Origin: Bacteroidetes bacterium CG23_combo_of_CG06-09_8_20_14_all_32_9
GTDB taxonomy: Bacteria; Bacteroidota; Bacteroidia; Bacteroidales; GWA2-32-17
Length of the DNA: 5,141 nucleotides
Assembly: GCA_002771395.1 (NCBI GenBank)
Contig: PCSS01000306.1
Coordinates: forward strand, 1 to 5,141
Direction of reading: 5' to 3'
Shown: in pieces, positions 1 through 5,141 of the stretch
Layout of the letters: each line of letters begins with the position of its first letter
How positions within the stretch are numbered: position 1 is the stretch's first letter
The notes under the pieces: generated by a model
What the model was told of the DNA's origin: nothing
Databases searched by the model: none
Seen by the model: the letters and a program-made list of their open reading frames with translations, nothing else
Made by a program: the position numbers and the translations under genes

Positions 1-61
1 TACTTAATTCGTACTTCGATGGGGTAATAGTTTCAATCTCCTCAATCATACTAATAATCAT
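1..61 (-). CDS. possible 5' end of a further minus-strand gene (partial, unidentified)
   Basis: On the minus strand one frame stays open from just after a TGA at 97-95 to the window edge, while the other two minus frames are closed by stops. It contains ATG codons at 61-59 and 49-47. From the first, the product would begin MIISMIEEIETITPSKYELS and run off the window. An AAGGGA stretch at 67-62 lies 12 nt before the second ATG, a poor Shine-Dalgarno distance; Bacteroidota genes often lack one anyway. It would follow the permease gene on the same strand after 56-68 bp. I do not recognise the product. A plus-strand frame ending at TAG 81-83 is also open and encodes a hydrophobic stretch, so the true gene could instead be convergent. 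Only about 20 residues are visible, so confidence is low. Confidence 0.28.
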   Translation of the reverse strand, partial: MIISMIEEIETITPSKYELS

Positions 62-117
62 TCCCTTGTGTGTCTTTAAATAGTCATGGATGTTTCATCA
101 TAAAATAAAAGTTTAAA

Positions 118-1365
118 TTAAAAATTTGAATTTATTGCATCAACAGGATTTAATTTTGAAGCCGAAAGTGCTGGTGCCAAACCCGAAGCGATTCCAATAA
201 CAACAGAAATAAGAATTCCGGAAAGTATATTTCCAAAACTCATCGAAAATTTCATATCTGCCATTCGTGTACCCATAACAGTTCCAATATAAACTAATAA
301 TAATCCTATAATACCGCCAATTAGTGAAAGCAAAACCGATTCGCTTAAAAACTGAACTAAAATAAAGTGATTTTTTGCACCAAGCGATTTTTGAATCCCT
401 ATGAGTTTAGTTCTTTCTTTTACAGATACAAACATAATATTTGCAATTCCAAATCCGCCAACAAAGATAGCTAAACCGCCGATTAATAATCCTGCCAAAT
501 CAACAATTTGAAAAACCTGCTCGAAGCCCTGAGTAATAAGACTGGCTTGATTTAAAGCAAAATCATCTTCTTCAACAGGTCGTAATCTTCTAATCGCTCT
601 TAAAATATTACGTAAATCATCTGTTAGTTCAGCAATATCAACATTTCTTGCTGCTCTTACCATAATTACGGGATTCATTTCTTCATCACGAATATTAAAA
701 ATATTTCGGGCATAACTTACAGGAATTAAAACGGCATTGTCTAAACTCTCATCAAAAACACTGTTTCCCTCTTTTTTAAAAACGCCGAGAACATTTATTT
801 TTCCGCCCATTATTTTAATTTCCCGACCAACAGGATTAATATTTTTAAATAATGATTTAGCAACCGTGCTGCCAATTATTGCTTTAGCCGAACCATTATT
901 TGACTCGAAAAAAGAAAAATACCGTCCTTTTTCAATCTCGAAAGAACGGATTTTATCATAATCCTGTGTAGCAGAAATAACAGATACATTATCAATAGAA
1001 TTACTTCTGTACTCTATAGTTTTAGAGGAAGATACTACAAAAGCAACTGTTTCGGCTTTGGTAGAGCGTGATTGTATTTCCTGAGTTTCTTTGAGTGTTG
1101 GAACGGGACGATTAAGATATTTCCACCATTGATAATCGCTGCTAAATTCCCAAGGCCACTTTTGAATGTAAATAACATTATTACCAAGGGATTCAATGCT
1201 GCTTCGAATGCTCGATTTCATACTATCAATTACCGTAAAAACCGAAATAATTGTAAAAATACCGATTGTAATTCCCAGCAGCGATAAAAACGTTCGCATT
1301 TTATTTACAACCAATGCACTAACTGCCGATAAAAAACTTTCTTTAATTAAACGTATTAAAAGCAT
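118..1365 (-). CDS. MacB/FtsX-family ABC transporter permease
   Basis: This 415-residue inner-membrane protein has the four-helix layout of MacB-type (type VII) ABC transporter permeases. A short cytoplasmic N-terminal stretch ends in NKMRTFLSLLGITIGI, the family's signature entry to TM1 (about 25-47). A periplasmic MacB_PCD-like core follows (about 48-285). The FtsX domain has TM2 at 288-313, the coupling helix VKERTKLIGIQKSLGA at 315-330, TM3 at about 338-362, TM4 at about 378-400, and the usual tail ASKLNPVDAI. The family couples cytoplasmic ATP hydrolysis to movements of the periplasmic domain, often for export of lipoproteins, peptides or drugs. The substrate cannot be told here. It has no fused ATPase domain, and no ATPase gene lies beside it in this window. 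The ATG at 1365 gives the normal family N-terminus. Rho ends 95 bp upstream on the same strand with no clear terminator between them, so read-through is possible. Length is normal and no frameshift is visible. Confidence 0.93.
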   Translation of the reverse strand: MLLIRLIKESFLSAVSALVVNKMRTFLSLLGITIGIFTIISVFTVIDSMKSSIRSSIESLGNNVIYIQKWPWEFSSDYQWWKYLNRPVPTLKETQEIQSRSTKAETVAFVVSSSKTIEYRSNSIDNVSVISATQDYDKIRSFEIEKGRYFSFFESNNGSAKAIIGSTVAKSLFKNINPVGREIKIMGGKINVLGVFKKEGNSVFDESLDNAVLIPVSYARNIFNIRDEEMNPVIMVRAARNVDIAELTDDLRNILRAIRRLRPVEEDDFALNQASLITQGFEQVFQIVDLAGLLIGGLAIFVGGFGIANIMFVSVKERTKLIGIQKSLGAKNHFILVQFLSESVLLSLIGGIIGLLLVYIGTVMGTRMADMKFSMSFGNILSGILISVVIGIASGLAPALSASKLNPVDAINSNF

Positions 1366-1460
1366 GAACTTTAATTTATTAACGGGACTTCTCTTAAATA
1401 AAAATACCGAATGATTACAAAGACATAAAACTGGAAATTACAGAATAAAATTAGTAAGAA

Positions 1461-3179
1461 TTAGCTTTCACTATTCATTGATATTAAAAACTCTTCGTTT
1501 GTATTAGTTTTAGCTAACCGGTCGCGGAAAAATTGCATAGCTTCAACCGGAGTCATATCGGAAAGGTAATTTCTTAAAACCCAAATTTTATTTAACACAT
1601 CTTTGCTGTGTAAAAGTTCTTCCCGACGGGTGCTTGAAGCTAAAATATCAACAGCAGGAAAAATTCTTTTATTTGACAATTTACGGTCAAGTTGAAGTTC
1701 CATATTTCCGGTTCCTTTAAATTCCTCAAAAATTACTTCGTCCATTTTAGAACCGGTTTCTGTTAATGCTGTTGAAATTATGGTAAGCGAACCACCGTTT
1801 TCTATATTTCTTGCAGCCCCAAAAAAGCGTTTTGGTTTATGTAATGCATTTGAATCTACACCACCGGTAAGAACTTTTCCGGAAGCCGGTGCAACTGTAT
1901 TATAAGCTCTTGCCAAACGAGTTATGGAATCTAATAAAATTACCACATCATGACCACACTCTACCATGCGTTTTGCTTTTTCGAGAACAATGTTTGCAAT
2001 ACGAACATGTTTTTCGGCAGGTTCGTCAAAAGTTGAGGCAATAACTTCTGCTTTTACATTTCTTATCATATCTGTAACTTCTTCGGGTCTTTCGTCAACC
2101 AAAAGTATCATTAAAAATACTTCGGGATGATTTGATGCTATTACATTTGCAATTTCCTGCAATAAAACTGTTTTACCGGTTTTTGGTTGTGCAACAATAA
2201 GTCCGCGCTGCCCTTTACCTATAGGTGCAAACATATCAACTATTCTTGTTGATATTGTGGCTCTTGTACCAGATGCAAGATTAAATTTTTCGTCGGGAAA
2301 TAAAGGAGTAAGATGGTCAAATGGTTTTCTATCGCGTACCAGTTCGGGAGAACGTCCGTTAATTTCTTCAATTTTAATTAATGGAAAATATTTTTCGCCA
2401 TCCCGCGGTGGGCGTAATGTTCCTTTAATTGTATCACCGGTTTTTAATCCAAATAATTTTATTTGCGATTGCGAAACATAAACATCGTCGGGTGAACTTA
2501 AATAATTATAATCGGATGACCTTAGAAACCCGTATCCATCCGACATTTGTTCAATTACACCAACAGTTGAAACTATTCCGTCAAAATCAAAAGATTTATC
2601 GTAAGTATGACGCTCATTATTATTGTAAGGTTTATAATCCTGGCTGTGTAACTGCTGAGGAAGAAAACCTGAACCATTTTCATGTTCAGATTTTACATCC
2701 TTATTTTCAGATACTTTTTGATTATCAGGTAACTCTTGATTTTCAGATAACGTCGTAGTTGCAAACAATTCAGAAGTTTTTTCATCATCAGAATTTTTTT
2801 CTTCTTCCGGTGTATCAGACTTTATTTGATTTGTTTCAGCTTTTATATCAATTTCATTTTCGGTAGCAATTACCGGACTAATATCGTCATCTTCAATCAT
2901 TAATTCAGGTGGAATAATTTCTTCGCTAAAAGGTTTTGACTTTGTATAAAGTACAGGTTCAAATACTTTACGTTTCCGTTTAGGTTTCTCACTTTCACCT
3001 TTATTAATCTGTTCCGTTTCAGAATCTTTAGAACTTTTCTCTTTTAGCAAATCAGTTTCAATAATGTTTTGAATTAACTCATCTTTTTTCATTAATTCAT
3101 AATTCATTACTTGTAAAGCTTTGGCAAGTTCGCGCAATTCGGGAACAAGCATCTTACTTAGTTCTTTAACATTAAACAT
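1461..3179 (-). CDS. rho: transcription termination factor Rho with long acidic disordered insert
   Basis: Rho is the hexameric RNA-dependent ATPase/translocase that ends transcription of untranslated RNA. Residues 1-42 form the N-terminal helical domain. Residues 44-195 are an acidic, Ser/Asn/Gln-rich, probably disordered insert that includes a basic KPKRKRK patch at 65-71. The cold-shock-like RNA-binding domain spans about 199-275, with RNP1 DGYGFLR (214-220) and RNP2 DDVYVS (231-236). In the RecA-like motor, Walker A is AQPKTGKT (330-337), the catalytic glutamate is E363 in VDERPEEV, Walker B is VVILLD ending at D417, the Q-loop is [13 protein letters not shown] (436-448), the R-loop is TETGSK (473-478), and the arginine finger is R518. 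All key residues are present, so it should be active. Positions matching bicyclomycin contacts in E. coli Rho (D417, S418, R421, and L360 for L208) are also kept. At 572 residues it is about 150 longer than E. coli Rho (419), nearly all due to the insert. The ATG at 3179 gives the expected [10 protein letters not shown] start. Confidence 0.98.
   Translation of the reverse strand: MFNVKELSKMLVPELRELAKALQVMNYELMKKDELIQNIIETDLLKEKSSKDSETEQINKGESEKPKRKRKVFEPVLYTKSKPFSEEIIPPELMIEDDDISPVIATENEIDIKAETNQIKSDTPEEEKNSDDEKTSELFATTTLSENQELPDNQKVSENKDVKSEHENGSGFLPQQLHSQDYKPYNNNERHTYDKSFDFDGIVSTVGVIEQMSDGYGFLRSSDYNYLSSPDDVYVSQSQIKLFGLKTGDTIKGTLRPPRDGEKYFPLIKIEEINGRSPELVRDRKPFDHLTPLFPDEKFNLASGTRATISTRIVDMFAPIGKGQRGLIVAQPKTGKTVLLQEIANVIASNHPEVFLMILLVDERPEEVTDMIRNVKAEVIASTFDEPAEKHVRIANIVLEKAKRMVECGHDVVILLDSITRLARAYNTVAPASGKVLTGGVDSNALHKPKRFFGAARNIENGGSLTIISTALTETGSKMDEVIFEEFKGTGNMELQLDRKLSNKRIFPAVDILASSTRREELLHSKDVLNKIWVLRNYLSDMTPVEAMQFFRDRLAKTNTNEEFLISMNSES
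2679..2750 (-). repeat. four imperfect hexapeptide units inside the Rho insert
   Basis: Rho residues 144-167 read as four back-to-back six-residue units: [24 protein letters not shown]. Each starts with Leu or Val and continues with acidic or amide residues, an 18-nt period in the DNA. The last unit is the most diverged. The array sits in the disordered insert between the N-terminal domain and the RNA-binding domain. It looks like local tandem duplication that then drifted. A spaced hydrophobic residue every six positions could act as a weak self-association motif; that role is inferred. Confidence 0.55.
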
Positions 3180-3300
3180 GTTGAATTATTTATAAAAAAC
3201 AATTTTATTTATTGCCGGATAGGTATTGCCATTTACCAGACAGATATAACAAATAACTTGAATCTGTGAATAAAGTTAATACCCAATTAATTTATTTATG

Positions 3301-3328
3301 GTTTATAGTTTTTGGTTAAACTCTAAAC
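3301..3328. other. hairpin, 10 bp with one mismatch, loop TTGGTT
   Basis: GTTTATAGTTT (3301-3311) pairs with AAACTCTAAAC (3318-3328) apart from one T/C mismatch, around a six-base loop. It lies about 120 bp upstream of the rho start. Neither strand has a clean T-run right after it, so a Rho-independent terminator is not supported. It could be part of the rho leader or a decayed intergenic repeat. A weaker pair, CAGACA (3347-3352) with TGTCTG (3375-3380), follows. Confidence 0.35.
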
Positions 3329-3489
3329 TTTAAAACTTTTAAATATCAGACATTATGAATAAACACTAACTGTTTGTCTGTAATGTTATATACCTCATTC
3401 CAAATTGAATATCGAACATGAATAAACAAATAATGATTTTAGAAGTAAAAACCGCCCTGAATTAAGCATAAAGTTAAATAATTAGCATA

Positions 3490-3644
3490 AAAATTTTAAC
3501 TGGGGTATCCTAATTTTCTCCCGTAAAATATATAAAACACTGCACATCAGCAGGTAAAAAATTTGTATTGATTTTCATAACACATTGAATTTTTTATATT
3601 TACAGTTTAATACGGGTAATGACTCGGAAACCCCAGAAAATTTT
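3490..3644. ncRNA. candidate structured RNA: long closing stem, symmetric internal loop, upper stems (6S-like shape)
   Basis: The two ends pair over a long distance. AAAATTTT (3490-3497) pairs with 3637-3644. After a two-base AA bulge, CTGGGGTATCC (3500-3510) pairs with GGAAACCCCAG (3626-3636) with one A/A mismatch, giving 18 bp in all. Next is an internal loop of nine bases on each side (3511-3519 and 3617-3625). Then CCCGTA (3520-3525) pairs with TACGGG (3611-3616) and AAATATA (3526-3532) with TATATTT (3595-3601), leaving a nine-base bulge at 3602-3610. At the top, CTGC-ACATCA-GCAG (3540-3553) and AAAAAATT/AATTTTTT (3556-3563/3588-3595) can form; the second competes for one base with the stem below. 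A long rod with an open symmetric bubble recalls 6S RNA, which mimics an open promoter, but no sequence match was recognised. Strand is unresolved: no good promoter lies directly beside it, though minus-strand GGTTTGC at 3654-3660 resembles part of a -7 box. It may instead be a domain of the rho leader. Confidence 0.45.
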
Positions 3645-3736
3645 ATTAACTAAGCAAACCATTCTCATTTACCCTATTATATATTCACTATAATGCTTTC
3701 ATTTTAAAATTATCTAACACGGTGAATTTCGTTATT

Positions 3737-3759
3737 ATTCGGTTGTAAAACTACCGAAT
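3737..3759. other. short perfect hairpin ATTCGGT/ACCGAAT
   Basis: ATTCGGT (3737-3743) and ACCGAAT (3753-3759) are perfect complements. Inside, after a T/T mismatch, GT (3745-3746) pairs with AC (3750-3751), leaving a three-base AAA loop. No T-tract follows on either strand, so it is not a standard terminator. Its size and symmetry suit either an RNA hairpin in a rho leader or a protein-binding operator; the sequence does not decide which. Confidence 0.4.
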
Positions 3760-3880
3760 GACTATTAAATAACTATTTAAAAAATACAATTTATTACCTA
3801 TTAAAATATAACGAAACAAACACCTTAAAAAATAAATAACAATGTAAGTAATTCTTGTACTTAAATTAAAATTATTTAGA

Positions 3881-4047
3881 TTTCAAAGTTTGAAAATAAA
3901 TTTTTCAAATTATTCACAGACTTGTATATTTTCTGTTTATTCACCCCGTTCAATAATTTATTTATATGGTTAATTGATACTTTAAAAAGTAAATTTATCG
4001 GGGTAAATATCTTTTATTCAACAAGTTTATCTAAGCGGATAAACCTT
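3881..4047 (-). ncRNA. hairpin cluster just downstream of the minus-strand promoter (candidate leader or sRNA)
   Basis: Read on the minus strand, this is the first about 210 nt after the promoter at 4099-4129. GTTTATC (4025-4031) pairs with GATAAAC (4038-4044) around a TAAGCG loop, with two further pairs past a bulged C. ACCCCG (3943-3948) pairs with CGGGGT (3999-4004), enclosing partly complementary ATAATTTA and TAAATTTAT segments. ACAGA (3916-3920) pairs with TCTGT (3932-3936). TTTCAAA-G-TTTGAAA (3881-3895) is a perfect odd palindrome. The series of non-overlapping helices, two with GC-containing arms in AT-rich DNA, suggests a folded RNA. No known riboswitch or RNA family was recognised and no strong terminator was found at its 3' end. 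Orientation is assigned only from the promoter. Confidence 0.38.
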
Positions 4048-4098
4048 AATTCTAAAATTTTCAATTATTACAAATATTGTATATACAAATTATGGGTG

Positions 4099-4129
4099 CA
4101 AATATAATGATTAATAATGAAACCACAAA
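4099..4129 (-). promoter_or_regulatory. Bacteroidota-type promoter (TTTG, 19 bp, TATATTTG) facing rho
   Basis: On the minus strand TTTG (4129-4126) is followed after exactly 19 bases by TATATTTG (4106-4099) and then C. This matches the Bacteroidota primary-sigma pattern of a -33 TTTG and a -7 TAnnTTTG at usual spacing. The DNA just upstream (4130-4168) is almost all A and T, including nine consecutive A on the plus strand at 4133-4141, and could act as an upstream enhancer element. Transcription would begin near 4092-4095 and run leftward through the hairpin region towards rho, giving a leader of roughly 0.9 kb if continuous. No other perfect TAnnTTTG with a matching TTTG was found upstream of rho. 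A second minus-strand TAATTTTG (4154-4147) has no -33 partner. Confidence 0.6.
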
Positions 4130-4171
4130 TTTAAAAAAAAATTTGACAAAATTACTAAAAAATTTTGTTAT

Positions 4172-4223
4172 TACTCACCCCCAACCCCTCTCTATGAATA
4201 AAGAGGGGACAAAGGGGTGAGTA
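4172..4223. repeat. GC-rich palindromic repeat, copy A
   Basis: TACTCACCCC (4172-4181) pairs perfectly with GGGGTGAGTA (4214-4223). Inside, CCCCTCT (4185-4191) pairs with AGAGGGG (4202-4208) around a ten-base loop, so it forms a two-step hairpin. It contrasts sharply in GC with its surroundings. On the minus strand it encodes THPFVPSL and the stop of the DUF559 frame, and matches copy B in the same direction. It resembles REP-like palindromes scattered through many bacterial genomes. Confidence 0.75.
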
Positions 4224-4555
4224 TATTGGTTCTCGTAAATTTTGCCGTAAAGCTCAATCACTAATTCTTTTTCTGCACAATAAAAATCGGCAATAAAGAA
4301 ATATAGTTTGTTAATAAATCCACTATGAATAATTGGATGCTGCCTGAGGAATTTATATCCGTCTAATTTTCTGTTCATTAATTTTTGCCAAAGCATTTCC
4401 TCTGCCCCAGTTTTATTTTTTCTGAGTTCCCTTGCTAACTCACCCCCTCGTTCCCCCTCTCTGATTTTCAGAGAGGGGAATAGAGGGTGAGTAGTTACAA
4501 AATATTTTGCTAAAAGTTGCGAAGATATAAAAAAATAAGATATTAATTGAAACAT
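4175..4555 (-). pseudogene. truncated DUF559 (Vsr/PD-(D/E)XK-like nuclease) fragment between palindromic repeats
   Basis: The 126-codon frame has three parts. Residues 1-21 come from AT-rich DNA. Residues 22-38 are the translation of repeat copy B. Residues 39-110 (about 4226-4441) are a recognisable DUF559 core: ELARELRKNKTGAEEMLWQKL, then NRKLDGYKFLRQHP, then FFIADFYCAEKELVIELYGKI. DUF559 proteins are small endonuclease-like proteins of the Vsr/very-short-patch fold whose cellular role is mostly unknown. Two defects are visible. The usual ELDG at the active-site strand reads ELYG (Y103, explained by one base change at 4249). The C-terminal part normally following (about 40-50 residues of EYD...LG..VLRF type) is missing, replaced by repeat copy A, which gives THPFVPSLFIERGWG and the stop. 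It is probably inactive. The listed ATG at 4555 is just the first in frame and may never be used. Confidence 0.72.
4438..4492. repeat. GC-rich palindromic repeat, copy B
   Basis: ACTCACCC (4438-4445) pairs with GGGTGAGT (4485-4492), and CCCCTCTCTG (4454-4463) pairs perfectly with CAGAGAGGGG (4469-4478) around an ATTTT loop. It shares its design and most bases with copy A. On the minus strand it encodes THPLFPSLKIREGERGG, running straight into the DUF559 core, so the repeat is fused in frame to the coding sequence. Confidence 0.75.
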
Positions 4556-4597
4556 TAAAATTTTTACTTCGTATTAATTAATAGAAATTATTTTTTG

Positions 4598-5141
4598 ATG
4601 AGACAACTAAAAATCATAAAACAGGTAACTAACCGCGATACCCCATCGCTTGATAAATATTTGAACGAAATTGGAAAAGTGGAATTGATTTCAAGTGATG
4701 AAGAAGTAGAATTATCGCAAAAAATAAAGGAAGGCGACCAAAACGCTCTAACAAAATTAGTAAATTCAAATTTACGTTTTGTAATTTCTGTATCGAAACA
4801 ATATCAAAATCAGGGGCTTAGTCTTCCAGACTTAATTAATGAAGGAAATTTAGGTTTAATTAAAGCTGCTCTCAGATTTGATGAAACACGTGGTTTTAAA
4901 TTTATTTCTTATGCTGTTTGGTGGATTCGCCAATCAATTCTTCAGGCACTTGCAGAACAGTCGCGTATTGTAAGGCTTCCGTTAAATAAAATTGGTTCAA
5001 TTAACAAAATTAATAAAGTTTTTTCTAAACTTGAACAACGTTTTGAGCGTGAACCAACTGCCAAAGAAATTGCCAACTATTTGAAAATTAATCAAAATGA
5101 AGTAAAAGAATATTTAAAAAATTCATGGAGATGTGTTTCCA
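4598..5141 (+). CDS. rpoD: RNA polymerase primary sigma factor, sigma-70 family (5' part; runs off the window)
   Basis: The frame opens at ATG 4598 and is still open after 181 codons. The product begins [20 protein letters not shown], as in Bacteroidota housekeeping sigma factors, which lack region 1.1 and are about 290 residues, so roughly 60% is visible. Region 1.2 spans about 15-48. Region 2 spans about 54-123, with [38 protein letters not shown] and the -10 recognition/melting segment [16 protein letters not shown]. The link [13 protein letters not shown] and region 3 follow from about 122. This factor directs core RNA polymerase to housekeeping promoters of the TTTG/TAnnTTTG type, such as the one at 4099-4129. 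The leader before the ATG is T-rich with no Shine-Dalgarno. No perfect promoter for it was found; near-misses with a three-base gap (TATAGTTTG at 4302-4310) lie inside the DUF559 fragment. The last visible residues, SWRCVS, differ from the commoner SRHVS. Confidence 0.96.
   Translation, partial: MRQLKIIKQVTNRDTPSLDKYLNEIGKVELISSDEEVELSQKIKEGDQNALTKLVNSNLRFVISVSKQYQNQGLSLPDLINEGNLGLIKAALRFDETRGFKFISYAVWWIRQSILQALAEQSRIVRLPLNKIGSINKINKVFSKLEQRFEREPTAKEIANYLKINQNEVKEYLKNSWRCVS

Larger units (their letters stand above)
3180..4161. other. 0.98-kb gene-free region upstream of rho with several RNA-like structures
   Basis: No reading frame here looks like a real protein. The longest, 61 codons on the plus strand at 3922-4107, is a low-complexity translation of AT-rich DNA with an abnormal Ile/Phe/Tyr/Lys composition. 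No tRNA T-loop, rRNA, tmRNA or RNase P signature was found. The region contains inverted repeats at 3301-3328, 3490-3644, 3737-3759, 3845-3863, 3881-3895, 3916-3936, 3943-4004 and 4023-4047, plus a minus-strand promoter at 4099-4129. Because GC is so low here, short GC-containing arms such as CTGGGG/CCCCAG, ACCCCG/CGGGGT and ATTCGGT/ACCGAAT stand out as probably selected. The likeliest reading is a transcribed region: a rho leader and/or small RNA genes. Confidence 0.6.
4162..4503. mobile_element. 342-bp repeat-bounded element carrying a DUF559 remnant
   Basis: The outer ends form an imperfect terminal inverted repeat. The 19 bases at 4162-4180 match the reverse complement of 4485-4503 at 17 positions, with a core of ATTTTGT and TACTCACCC. 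Just inside each end lies a GC-rich palindrome of the same design (4172-4223 and 4438-4492), and between them a truncated DUF559 coding core. This suggests a small non-autonomous mobile unit inserted into the rho-rpoD intergenic region, or the decayed remains of one. A CTAAAA hexamer occurs at 4155-4160 and again at 4510-4515, but a six-base gap on the right and the AT-rich context make it weak as a target duplication. No transposase is present. The family has not been named from the sequence. Confidence 0.5.

Noticed and set aside
1405..1414. TACCGAATGA shared with 3752-3761, flanking rho on both sides
   Set aside because: A shared 10-mer is expected by chance several times in a window this size, and only the 3752 copy is part of a palindrome.
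737..1414. Plus-strand open frames opposite the permease gene
   Set aside because: They are antisense shadows of a well-supported permease gene, with no recognisable domains.
1366..1460. Possible terminator or promoter between rho and the permease gene
   Set aside because: Only a three-base CGG/CCG pairing with a long loop and a TGTCTTTG near-match to the -7 box without a -33 partner are present, too weak to list.
2257..2758. Plus-strand open frames opposite rho, up to 109 codons
   Set aside because: Antisense shadows of rho; the minus-strand frame encodes conserved Rho motifs throughout.
3418..3465. 15-codon plus-strand frame starting MNKQIM
   Set aside because: Too short, with no neighbour it could lead into and no sign of translation; its start lies in an 11-base direct repeat (also at 3355-3365) that looks like decayed intergenic repeat.
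3922..4107. 61-codon plus-strand frame in the rho upstream region
   Set aside because: Low-complexity Ile/Phe/Tyr/Lys/Asn composition typical of translated AT-rich noncoding DNA, no family resemblance, and it covers the palindromic arms of the hairpin cluster.
3180..4161. Possible CRISPR array or tRNA gene in the gene-free region
   Set aside because: No regularly spaced direct repeats and no tRNA T-loop or acceptor pairing were found.
4143..4171. TTGACA followed after 17 bp by TGTTAT on the plus strand, resembling an E. coli-type promoter
   Set aside because: The sigma factor in this window is of Bacteroidota type, which does not use TTGACA/TATAAT; the -10 match is only four of six, and such matches are common in AT-rich DNA.

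Overview
The window looks like chromosomal DNA from a member of the Bacteroidota. Four things point there. Rho has a long acidic, disordered insert between its N-terminal helical domain and its RNA-binding domain. The primary sigma factor is the short form without region 1.1, beginning MRQLKI. The one clear promoter matches the Bacteroidota TTTG / TAnnTTTG pattern rather than TTGACA / TATAAT. Intergenic DNA is very AT-rich and genes lack strong Shine-Dalgarno sites. The genus cannot be named from this sequence.

Layout, left to right. Positions 1-61 may hold the first codons of a minus-strand gene. Positions 118-1365 (minus) encode a MacB/FtsX-type ABC transporter permease. Positions 1461-3179 (minus) encode transcription termination factor Rho. 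Positions 3180-4161 are almost 1 kb without a convincing protein gene. This stretch is not featureless: it has a 155-nt long-stem RNA candidate (3490-3644), a cluster of three hairpins (3916-4047), smaller inverted repeats, and a near-perfect minus-strand promoter (4099-4129) aimed at rho. Positions 4162-4503 hold a small repeat-bounded element enclosing a truncated DUF559 nuclease-like reading frame. From 4598 to the right edge is the 5' part of the housekeeping sigma factor gene (rpoD, plus strand), cut off by the window.

How the parts relate. Rho and the sigma factor are divergently arranged core transcription genes, so the region between them should carry the control signals of both. The only consensus promoter I find points at rho from about 0.9 kb away. 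Either rho has a very long structured leader, or one or more small RNAs are encoded there. The permease follows rho on the same strand after 95 bp with no obvious terminator, so it may be read through from rho; no partner ATPase gene is in the window.

The most interesting items are the unassigned structured RNA candidates upstream of rho, and the 342-bp DUF559 element, which combines imperfect terminal inverted repeats, two internal palindromes and a nuclease core missing its C-terminal part. All RNA and mobile-element calls rest on reading base-pairing by eye and have not been tested by folding or database search.
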